From Streptomyces muensis (GTDB lineage: Bacteria; Actinomycetota; Actinomycetes; Streptomycetales; Streptomycetaceae), in contig NZ_JAKEIP010000068.1 in assembly GCF_021474425.1 (NCBI RefSeq), positions 1-35,668 of the forward strand: a stretch of 35,668 nt of DNA, given 5' to 3'. Below are positions 23,232 through 30,277 of the stretch, piece after piece. The translations under genes were made by a program, and so were the position numbers. The notes under the pieces are model-generated. The model saw nothing but the letters and a program-made list of their open reading frames with translations, had not been told where the DNA came from and searched no databases. The stretch's first letter is position 1. Each line of letters opens with the position of its first letter.

Positions 23232-24026
23232 CTAGGCGAACGCGACGTTGTAGATGCCTGCCGCGATGGCGCCGCCGATCAGCGGACCGACAACCGGGAT
23301 CCAGGCGTAGCCCCAGTCGGAACCGCCCTTGTTGGGCAGCGGCAGAAGGGCGTGGACGATACGCGGACCGAGGTCACGGGCCGGGTTGATCGCGTAACCG
23401 GTCGGGCCGCCGAGCGACAGACCGATGGAGACGACCACGAGTGCGGTGATCAGGGCGCCCAGGGTGCCGAGGCCGTTGCCGGCGTCGTTCAGGCCCTGCG
23501 TGAGGACGGCGAGGACCAGCACGACGGTGCCGATGATCTCCGTGGCGAGGTTCTGCACCGCGTTCCGGATCTCGGGACCGGTGGAGAAGATGCCCAGGAC
23601 CGGGCCGGCGCCCTTCTCCTGGGCCTCGACGGCCTTGGCCGCCGTGGCCTGCGCACCCGGACCGCCGACGATCTCCTTGTCGGTGAGGTGGGCGTGGAAC
23701 TGGCCGTAGTAGGCGACCCAGACCAGGGTGGCACCGATGATGGCGCCGAGGAACTGCCCGGCGAAATACGTCGGAACGTTGCTCCAGTCGTTGTCCTTGA
23801 TCGCGAGAGCGACCGTCACGGCCGGGTTCAGATGGGCGCCGGACAGCGGCGCCGAGGTGTAGACCGCCGTGAGCACTGCGAAGCCCCACCCGAAGGTGAT
23901 GGCGAGCCAGCCGGCGTTGCGGGCCTTGGAGGCCTTCAGCGTGACGGCGGCGCAGACGCCCCCGCCGAGCAGGATGAGTATGGCGGTACCGATGGTCTCG
24001 CCGATGAAGATGTCGGAGCTGGACAC
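23232..24026 (-). CDS. glpF: Glycerol uptake facilitator GlpF
   Basis: Aquaglyceroporin of 264 aa (MIP family) for passive glycerol entry. Both NPA boxes are present: N67 in SGAHLNPAVTVALA and N214 in GYAINPARDLGPRI; the Asp after the second box is the usual mark of glycerol-conducting members. Six hydrophobic segments can be drawn. A loop of about 45 residues in the middle (about 118-160, QEKGAGPVLG) is rather polar and longer than in many relatives. The GTG at 24026 has AAAGGAG at a distance of 7, which decides the start over an upstream Arg/Gly-rich reading. First gene of the glpFKD operon, 330 bp from gylR. Confidence 0.96.
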   Translation of the reverse strand: MSSSDIFIGETIGTAILILLGGGVCAAVTLKASKARNAGWLAITFGWGFAVLTAVYTSAPLSGAHLNPAVTVALAIKDNDWSNVPTYFAGQFLGAIIGATLVWVAYYGQFHAHLTDKEIVGGPGAQATAAKAVEAQEKGAGPVLGIFSTGPEIRNAVQNLATEIIGTVVLVLAVLTQGLNDAGNGLGTLGALITALVVVSIGLSLGGPTGYAINPARDLGPRIVHALLPLPNKGGSDWGYAWIPVVGPLIGGAIAAGIYNVAFA

Positions 24027-24148
24027 CCGCGACTCCTTTGTCCTTCGTCCAGGGGAAGCCGAACCCCGGGTCCCTCCGGTGGTTCGCGTTGCCCTCGGGG
24101 GTGAGAGCGATGCCGGCCCTTGGCGTTGCCACACTCTAGCGCGTATTG

Positions 24149-24175
24149 CCGGTAGGTGTTCGACAATGCCGACCG
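24149..24175 (-). promoter_or_regulatory. GylR operator candidate at the glpF promoter
   Basis: The block CCGGTAGG-TGTTCGACAATGCCGA-CCG contains the near-palindrome TTCGACAATGCCGA (24159-24172; half-sites TCGACA and TGCCGA). It covers the -35 region of a candidate minus-strand promoter whose -10 box TAGAGT is the complement of 24133-24138. An almost identical block lies upstream of gylR at 25174-25200, in inverted orientation. GylR of Streptomyces is known to act on both promoters; the exact site is inferred here. Confidence 0.65.
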
Positions 24176-24296
24176 ATGGACGGGAGTCTTGCCCCGGCGT
24201 CGCATGTGCGTCAAGGGCTCTGTCGTTGAATGCGCGATCGTTGTTGGTTGTGTTGATTTATCGACATGGGGACACTCGGGCCGAGGCGCGACGAAA

Positions 24297-24322
24297 GCCG
24301 GGACGTCCTACGACGTCCCGGC
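24297..24322 (-). terminator. Terminator of gylR
   Basis: Perfect 11-bp inverted repeat (24297-24307 with 24312-24322), loop CTAC, followed on the minus strand by TTTCGTCG. It ends the gylR transcript before the glpF promoter region. The 24027-24356 interval has no gene. Confidence 0.85.
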
Positions 24323-24356
24323 GGTCACTCCCGTCCCATACGGGCCCTACGGGTCC

Positions 24357-25121
24357 TCAGAACCGGCCGGCGCCCAGATCCCGCGACACCGCGCGGGCAC
24401 AGTCCCGCACCGCCGCGATCAGCTCCGGACGCAGCTCGCCGTCCCGGCACAGCCGTTCCACGGCGCCGGTGATGCCGACGGCGCCCACCGGCATGCGGCG
24501 CCGGTCATGGATGGGCGCGGCCAGGGAGGCGACGCCCTCCCAGGTCTCCTCCACGTCCGCCGCGTAACCACGCGCACGTGTCATGTCGAGGAGATGCTCG
24601 AAGCCGTCGAGTTCGCACACGGTCCGGTCGGTGAAGGCCTTGCGGTCCGCCTCGATCGCCTCGCTGTGCGCGACCGGGTCGTACGCCGAGAGGACCTTGC
24701 CGAGCGCCGTGGAGTGCAGCGGCTGCATGGCGCCGATCTCCAGCACCTGCCGGCTGTCGTCCGGGCGGAAGACATGGTGGACGATCAGAACGCCCTGCTG
24801 GTGCAGCACACCCAGGTAGACGCTCTCCCCGCTGGAACGCGCCAGGTCGTCCGTCCACACCAGCGCGCGTGCCCGCAGCTCGTGCACGTCCAGATAGGTC
24901 GTGCCCAGGCGCAGCAGCTCCGCGCCCAGCTGGTAGCGCCCGGAGGCGTCGTCCTGCTCGACGAAGCCCTCCTGCTGGAGGGTGCGCAGGATCCCGTGGG
25001 CGGTGCCCTTGGCGAGGCCCAGTGAGGAGGCGATGTCCGACAGGCCGAGGCGTCGCTCGCCGCCTGCGAGAAGCCGCAGCATCGCGGCCGCCCGTTCGAG
25101 CGACTGGATGTTCCGTGCCAT
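24357..25121 (-). CDS. gylR: IclR-family glycerol regulator GylR
   Basis: Transcriptional regulator of 254 aa. The N-terminal winged helix (about 5-65) contains the helix-turn-helix LGLSDIASSLGLAKGTAHGI. The IclR effector domain (about 75-250) has SVYLGVLHQQGVLIVHHVF, STALGKVLSAY and APIHDRRRMPVGAVGITG. It matches my memory of S. coelicolor GylR closely, including its length when read from ATG 25121 (MARNIQSLERAAAMLRLL). In-frame starts further upstream (25157, 25184) would run into the operator region. Established for this family in Streptomyces: it represses the glycerol operon and its own gene, relieved by glycerol-3-phosphate or glycerol. Confidence 0.95.
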   Translation of the reverse strand: MARNIQSLERAAAMLRLLAGGERRLGLSDIASSLGLAKGTAHGILRTLQQEGFVEQDDASGRYQLGAELLRLGTTYLDVHELRARALVWTDDLARSSGESVYLGVLHQQGVLIVHHVFRPDDSRQVLEIGAMQPLHSTALGKVLSAYDPVAHSEAIEADRKAFTDRTVCELDGFEHLLDMTRARGYAADVEETWEGVASLAAPIHDRRRMPVGAVGITGAVERLCRDGELRPELIAAVRDCARAVSRDLGAGRF

Positions 25122-25173
25122 CGCCGTACTGCCTCCGTCCCCTTCGACCGTCGACATCGCGACGTCGCTGCCG

Positions 25174-25200
25174 CCGTTCGGCAATGTCGAACACTACCGG
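25174..25200 (-). promoter_or_regulatory. GylR operator candidate at the gylR promoter
   Basis: TTCGGCAATGTCGAA (25177-25191) is a 15-bp near-palindrome (arms match at 6 of 7 positions). The wider block 25174-25200 matches the glpF-side block 24149-24175 in inverted orientation, with one gap and three to four changes. A further partial half-site, GGTCGATGCCGACC, follows at 25199-25212. Confidence 0.65.
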
Positions 25201-25249
25201 TCGATGCCGACCTCCCGCTAATGGTCCGTCGCCATCCGGCTGCTTCTCT

Positions 25250-25319
25250 TGTGTCACACGTATCCGGTGAGCGCCCCCACCGTCTGTGTCACTCGTATCC
25301 GGTGAGCACCCCTGCCGTC
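25250..25319. repeat. Tandem 35-bp direct repeat between gylR and metH
   Basis: Two head-to-tail copies, 25250-25284 and 25285-25319, agree at 31 of 35 positions by eye. Each begins TGTGTCAC, followed by CGTATCCGGTGAGC. A short related string, TGTGTCACCCGT, occurs on the far side of metH at 29008-29019. Purpose unknown. Confidence 0.75.
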
Positions 25320-25380
25320 GTCCGCGTCCGCCCCGTGGACGGCCTGACCCTTTGGCCGCGGTCCCGGCTACGCTGGCGGG

Positions 25381-25449
25381 GTGCGCCCGGCGTGGAACGT
25401 CACGCAAGGGTGCAAAGCCGACAGCCGTCGCATTCCAGGGAGCCCTTTC
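25381..25449 (+). promoter_or_regulatory. Structured metH 5' leader
   Basis: The stretch after a possible -10 box TACGCT (25369-25374) holds a perfect 5-bp hairpin (GCGTG 25390-25394, CACGC 25401-25405), then GGGTGCAAAGCCG, and AAGGG (25406-25410), which can pair with CCCTT (25443-25447) next to the start codon. The string GGTGCAAA-CCG recalls the core of cobalamin riboswitches, but the remaining conserved boxes are not evident. Confidence 0.35.
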
Positions 25450-28400
25450 ATGGCCTCGTTGCCACCGACCCCTTCCGCCGACAGCCGGACCCGTGTGTCC
25501 GCCCTCCGCGAGGCGCTCGCCACCCGTGTGGTGGTCGCCGACGGAGCGATGGGCACCATGTTGCAGGCCCAGGAGCCCACCCTCGAGGACTTCGAGAACC
25601 TCGAGGGCTGCAACGAGATCCTCAACCTGACCCGGCCCGACATCGTCCGCTCCGTCCACGAGGCCTACTTCGAGGCGGGCGTGGACTGCGTCGAGACCAA
25701 CACCTTCGGCGCCAACCACTCGGCCATGGCCGAGTACGACATCGCCGACCGCATCCACGAGATCTCCGAGGCGGGCGCCCGCATCGCCCGCGAGACCGCC
25801 GACGCCTACGGCGCCCGCGACGGCCGCCAGCGATGGGTACTCGGCTCCATCGGCCCCGGTACGAAACTGCCGACCCTCGGCCACATCGGCTACGGCACGC
25901 TGCGCGACGGCTTCCAGGCGAACGCCGAGGGCCTGCTCGCCGGCGGCGCGGACGCCCTGATCGTGGAGACCACCCAGGATCTCCTGCAGACGAAGTCGTC
26001 GATCCTGGGCGCCCGGCGCGCCATGGAGGCCACCGGAACCGAGGTCCCGCTCCTCGTCTCGATGGCCTTCGAGACGACCGGCACCATGCTGCTCGGCTCC
26101 GAGATCGGCGCCGCGCTGACCGCGCTGGAGCCCCTCGGCATCGACATGATCGGCCTGAACTGCTCGACCGGCCCCGCCGAGATGAGCGAGCACCTGCGCT
26201 ACCTGGCCCGGCACTCCCGCACCCCCCTGCTGTGCATGCCGAACGCCGGTCTGCCGATCCTCACCAAGGACGGCGCCCACTTCCCGCTCGACCCCGAGGG
26301 CCTGGCCGACGCCCAGGAGACCTTCGTACGGGACTACGGCCTGAACCTCATCGGCGGCTGCTGCGGCACCACCCCCGAGCACCTGCGGCAGCTCGTGGAG
26401 CGGGTCCGCGAAGCCACGCCGGTCGAGCGCGCCCCGCAGCCCGAGCCCGGCGCCGCCTCCCTCTACCAGACGGTCCCGTTCCGCCAGGACACCTCCTACC
26501 TGGCCATCGGCGAGCGCACCAACGCCAACGGCTCCAAGAAGTTCCGCGAGGCCATGCTGGAGGGCCGCTGGGACGACTGTGTGGAGATGGCCCGCGACCA
26601 GATCCGCGAGGGCGCCCACATGCTCGACCTGTGCGTCGACTATGTCGGCCGCGACGGCGTCGCCGACATGGAGGAGCTCGCCGGCCGCTTCGCCACCGCC
26701 TCCACCCTGCCGATCGTCCTGGACTCCACCGAGGTCGACGTCATCCAGGCCGGCCTGGAGAAGCTCGGCGGCCGCGCGGTCATCAACTCCGTCAACTACG
26801 AGGACGGCGACGGTCCGGAGTCCCGCTTCGCGAAGGTCACCAAGCTCGCCCAGGAGCACGGCGCCGCGCTGATCGCGCTGACCATCGACGAGGAGGGCCA
26901 GGCCCGCACCCCCGAGAAGAAGGTCGAGATCGCCGAACGGCTGATCGAGGACCTGACGACGAACTGGGGCATCCTCGAGTCGGACATCCTCATCGACACC
27001 CTGACCTTCACCATCTGCACCGGTCAGGAGGAGTCCCGCAAGGACGGCATCGCCACCATCGAGGCGATCCGCGAGCTCAAGCGCCGCCACCCGGACGTCC
27101 AGACCACCCTCGGGCTGTCCAACATCTCCTTCGGCCTCAACCCGGCCGCCCGCATCCTGCTGAACTCCGTCTTCCTCGACGAGTGCGTCAAGGCGGGCCT
27201 GGACTCGGCGATCGTCCACGCGAGCAAGATCCTGCCGATCGCCCGCTTCAGCGAGGAAGAGGTCCAGACGGCCCTCGACCTCATCCACGACCGCCGCGCC
27301 GAGGGCTACGACCCGCTCCAGAAGCTGATGCAGCTCTTCGAGGGCGCCACCGCCAAGTCCCTCAAGGCCGGCAAGGCCGAGGAACTGGCTGCCCTGCCGC
27401 TGGAGGAGCGCCTCAAGCGCCGCATCATCGACGGCGAGCGCAACGGCCTGGAGGCCGACCTCGACGAGGCCCTCCAGGACACGCCCGCCCTCGACATCGT
27501 CAACAACACCCTGCTGGACGGCATGAAGGTCGTCGGCGAACTGTTCGGCTCCGGCCAGATGCAGCTGCCGTTCGTCCTGCAGTCCGCCGAGGTGATGAAG
27601 GCCGCCGTCGCCTACCTCGAACCGCACATGGAGAAGTCCGACGCCGACGGCAAGGGCACCATCGTGCTGGCCACCGTGCGCGGCGACGTCCACGACATCG
27701 GCAAGAACCTCGTCGACATCATCCTGTCCAACAACGGCTACAACGTGGTCAACCTGGGCATCAAGCAGCCCGTCTCCGCGATCCTGGAGGCCGCCGAGGA
27801 ACACCGCGCCGACGTCATCGGCATGTCCGGCCTCCTGGTCAAGTCCACGGTGATCATGAAGGAGAACCTGGAGGAGCTCAACCAGCGCGGCCTCGCGGCG
27901 AACTACCCCGTCATCCTCGGCGGCGCCGCCCTCACCCGCGCCTACGTCGAGCAGGACCTGCACGAGATCTACGAGGGCGAAGTCCGCTACGCCCGCGACG
28001 CGTTCGAGGGCCTGCGCCTGATGGACGCCCTGATCGGCGTCAAGCGGGGCGTGCCCGGCGCGAAGCTGCCCGACCTCAAGCAGCGCCGCGTCCGCAGCGC
28101 CGCCGCCACGGCCGTACTGGACGAGCGTCCCGAGGACACGGGCGGCCGCTCCGACGTCGCCACCGACAACCCGCTGCCCACCCCGCCGTTCTGGGGCACC
28201 CGCGTCATCAAGGGCATCCAGCTCAAGGAGTACGCGTCCTGGCTCGACGAAGGCGCCCTCTTCAAGGGCCAGTGGGGCCTGAAGGAGGCCCGCACCGGTG
28301 AGGGGCCGTCGTACCAGGAACTCGTCGAGACCGAGGGCCGCCCACGGCTGCGCGGACTGCTCGACAAACTCCAGACGGAGAACCTCCTCGAAGCGGCCGT

Positions 28401-28968
28401 GGTCTACGGCTACTTCCCGTGCGTGTCCAAGGACGACGACCTGATCCTCCTCGACGAGCACGGCAACGAACGCACCCGCTTCACCTTCCCGCGCCAGCGC
28501 CGCGGCCGCCGGCTGTGCCTCGCGGACTTCTTCCGCCCGCAGGAGTCCGGCGAGACCGACGTCGTGGGCCTCCAGGTCGTCACCGTGGGCTCGCGCATCG
28601 GCGAGGAGACCGCCCGGCTCTTCGAGTCGAACTCCTACCGCGACTACCTCGAACTGCACGGCCTGTCCGTGCAGCTGGCCGAGGCGCTCGCCGAGTACTG
28701 GCACGCGCGCGTGCGCTCCGAGCTGGGCTTCGCCGGTGAGGACCCGTCCGACATCGAGGACATGTTCGCGCTGAAGTACCGCGGCGCCCGCTTCTCCCTC
28801 GGCTACGGCGCCTGCCCCAACCTGGAGGACCGGTCCAAGATCGCCGACCTGCTCCAGCCCGAGCGCATCGGCGTCCACCTGTCCGAGGAGTTCCAGCTGC
28901 ACCCCGAGCAGTCCACGGACGCCATCGTCATCCACCACCCGGAGGCGAAGTACTTCAACGCACGCTGA
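25450..28968 (+). CDS. metH: Cobalamin-dependent methionine synthase MetH
   Basis: Makes methionine by moving a methyl group from 5-methyltetrahydrofolate to homocysteine through cobalamin. All four modules are present in 1172 aa. The homocysteine/zinc module (about 20-330) has zinc ligands C238 (NCSTG) and C304-C305 (GGCCGTT). The folate module (about 350-620) has AIGERTNANGSKKF. The cobalamin module (about 640-890) has the ligand H748 in GDVHDIGKN plus MSGLLVKST and ILGGAALTR. The reactivation module (about 920-1172), which uses S-adenosylmethionine, has RGARFSLGYGACPNLED. The ATG at 25450 is preceded by AGGGAG. The next gene is a HAD hydrolase 175 bp downstream. Confidence 0.98.
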   Translation: MASLPPTPSADSRTRVSALREALATRVVVADGAMGTMLQAQEPTLEDFENLEGCNEILNLTRPDIVRSVHEAYFEAGVDCVETNTFGANHSAMAEYDIADRIHEISEAGARIARETADAYGARDGRQRWVLGSIGPGTKLPTLGHIGYGTLRDGFQANAEGLLAGGADALIVETTQDLLQTKSSILGARRAMEATGTEVPLLVSMAFETTGTMLLGSEIGAALTALEPLGIDMIGLNCSTGPAEMSEHLRYLARHSRTPLLCMPNAGLPILTKDGAHFPLDPEGLADAQETFVRDYGLNLIGGCCGTTPEHLRQLVERVREATPVERAPQPEPGAASLYQTVPFRQDTSYLAIGERTNANGSKKFREAMLEGRWDDCVEMARDQIREGAHMLDLCVDYVGRDGVADMEELAGRFATASTLPIVLDSTEVDVIQAGLEKLGGRAVINSVNYEDGDGPESRFAKVTKLAQEHGAALIALTIDEEGQARTPEKKVEIAERLIEDLTTNWGILESDILIDTLTFTICTGQEESRKDGIATIEAIRELKRRHPDVQTTLGLSNISFGLNPAARILLNSVFLDECVKAGLDSAIVHASKILPIARFSEEEVQTALDLIHDRRAEGYDPLQKLMQLFEGATAKSLKAGKAEELAALPLEERLKRRIIDGERNGLEADLDEALQDTPALDIVNNTLLDGMKVVGELFGSGQMQLPFVLQSAEVMKAAVAYLEPHMEKSDADGKGTIVLATVRGDVHDIGKNLVDIILSNNGYNVVNLGIKQPVSAILEAAEEHRADVIGMSGLLVKSTVIMKENLEELNQRGLAANYPVILGGAALTRAYVEQDLHEIYEGEVRYARDAFEGLRLMDALIGVKRGVPGAKLPDLKQRRVRSAAATAVLDERPEDTGGRSDVATDNPLPTPPFWGTRVIKGIQLKEYASWLDEGALFKGQWGLKEARTGEGPSYQELVETEGRPRLRGLLDKLQTENLLEAAVVYGYFPCVSKDDDLILLDEHGNERTRFTFPRQRRGRRLCLADFFRPQESGETDVVGLQVVTVGSRIGEETARLFESNSYRDYLELHGLSVQLAEALAEYWHARVRSELGFAGEDPSDIEDMFALKYRGARFSLGYGACPNLEDRSKIADLLQPERIGVHLSEEFQLHPEQSTDAIVIHHPEAKYFNAR

Positions 28969-29087
28969 CACCGGCGCACGCCGGCACCGCCCCGCCACCG
29001 CTGCCGGTGTGTCACCCGTGTGCCCCGAGGCACACCCGTTGAACCAGGCGATCCAACGAGACCCGTCGTACACTGGACGGTCCACCG

Positions 29088-29118
29088 CAGGCCGGTTCCC
29101 TCCGTGGGAACCGGCCTG
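29088..29118 (+). terminator. Strong hairpin between metH and the HAD gene
   Basis: Perfect 13-bp inverted repeat (29088-29100 with 29106-29118), 5-base loop. It could end the metH transcript, but only 25 bases remain before the HAD start, too few for a separate promoter. So it either lies in the HAD leader or only partly terminates. No T-run follows. A weaker 7-bp hairpin is at 29018-29035. Confidence 0.55.
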
Positions 29119-29143
29119 ATCGTCCCTTCAAGGAGGTACGTGG

Positions 29144-29842
29144 ATGACCAGCACGGTCCCCGCACCAGTAACCCGTACGGCCGACGGCTCGGCCCTGCAG
29201 GCCGTCCTCCTCGACATGGACGGAACCCTGGTGGACACCGAGGGCTTCTGGTGGGACGTCGAGGTCGAGGTCTTCGCCGGCCTCGGCCACACCCTCGACG
29301 ACACCTGGCGCCATGTCGTGGTCGGCGGCCCGATGACCCGCAGCGCCGGGTTCCTGATCGAGGCCACCGGCGCCGACATCACCCTCGCCGAGCTCACCGT
29401 CCTGCTCAACCAGGGCTTCGAGGACCGTATCGACCGCGCCCTGCCGCTGATGCCGGGGGCCGCCCGGCTGCTGGCCGAGCTGGCCGAGTACGAGATCCCC
29501 ACGGCCCTGGTCTCCGCCTCGCACCGGCGCATCATCGACCGGGTCCTCACCTCGCTCGGCCCGCAGTACTTCGCGCTGACCGTCGCCGGCGACGAGGTGA
29601 CCCGCACCAAGCCGCACCCGGACCCGTACCTGCTCGCCGCGGCCGGACTCGGCGCCGACCCCACCCGATGCGCGGTCGTCGAGGACACCGCGACCGGCGT
29701 CGCCGCCGCCGAGGCCGCGGGCTGCCATGTGGTGGCCGTGCCGTCGGTCGCCCCGATCACCCCGGCCGCCCGGCGCACCGTGGTGACCTCCCTGGAACAG
29801 GTCGATCTGGCATTTCTGCGCGGCCTGATCGTGGCCCGATGA
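29144..29842 (+). CDS. HAD-family hydrolase (beta-phosphoglucomutase-like)
   Basis: Phosphatase or phosphomutase of 232 aa in the haloacid dehalogenase superfamily. Motif I is LLDMDGTLVDTEGF with the nucleophilic Asp and the second Asp (about residues 24-26), motif II the Ser of LVSASHRR, motif III the Lys of RTKPHPDPYL, and motif IV VVEDTATGVAAAEAAG with the metal-binding Glu/Asp. A helical cap (about 40-110) is inserted after motif I, as in class I members. Substrate unknown. The ATG follows an excellent AAGGAGG (29130-29136). It may be co-transcribed with metH; a hairpin lies between them. Confidence 0.92.
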   Translation: MTSTVPAPVTRTADGSALQAVLLDMDGTLVDTEGFWWDVEVEVFAGLGHTLDDTWRHVVVGGPMTRSAGFLIEATGADITLAELTVLLNQGFEDRIDRALPLMPGAARLLAELAEYEIPTALVSASHRRIIDRVLTSLGPQYFALTVAGDEVTRTKPHPDPYLLAAAGLGADPTRCAVVEDTATGVAAAEAAGCHVVAVPSVAPITPAARRTVVTSLEQVDLAFLRGLIVAR

Positions 29843-30277
29843 CCACCTGACAACGGAAATAGGACCGGCGTTCACCCAGAGTGCAACGCCGTTAGCCCCG
29901 GGAATTCCGCAAGGGAATTCGAATCCCGTGCGATGGCTGAATTCCGGTGCACACCAAGACCGTTCAGTTTGTGACGTTCGCCACTCCCAAGAGGGTCGAC
30001 AGGCGCCCAACTCCGTGCCAACACCCCTCCAACGGGCCCTTCAGGCGCACCCTTGTGTCCCGATTGATGGACGGGTGCACGAATCCTTCCACCATCAGGC
30101 TTCCGGTGCGTCCGCGACCGGTTTCACAGCGTGATGGGTGCTCAACTCCGGTGGCGGTGAACCCTCCTGCGAGCGCGGACTAACCTCGTCGCGAGAACAT
30201 CGCCCTTACCCCCGTGATCCCGCCGCAACACCCCTGCATGCCGGGTACACGGAGTCGACAGCTGGAGAAACCCGAGC
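29843..30277. promoter_or_regulatory. Gene-free interval before the solute-binding protein genes
   Basis: 435 bp without a convincing gene. It holds a hairpin after the HAD gene (CGGCGTT 29866-29872 with AACGCCG 29885-29891). It also holds three GAATTC units at 29902-29907, 29915-29920 and 29939-29944, with CGGGAATTC (29899-29907) opposed to GAATCCCG (29921-29928). A candidate promoter has -35 TGAACC (30158-30163), a 17-bp spacer and -10 TAACCT (30181-30186), giving a leader of about 90 bases. Confidence 0.45.

Noticed and set aside
24505..29085. A very long minus-strand open frame opposite metH and gylR (over 1500 codons)
   Set aside because: It is the mirror of strong coding sequence in GC-rich DNA, has low-complexity Gly/Val/Leu/Asp-rich content and no recognisable domain. 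MetH on the plus strand is certain.
29913..29927. GGGAATTCGAATCCC looks like the T-arm of a tRNA
   Set aside because: No acceptor stem, D-arm or anticodon arm can be built around it.
29928..30134. Small plus-strand open frames of 68-78 codons before the binding-protein genes
   Set aside because: No ribosome site, no typical codon bias and no recognisable sequence; the interval looks regulatory.
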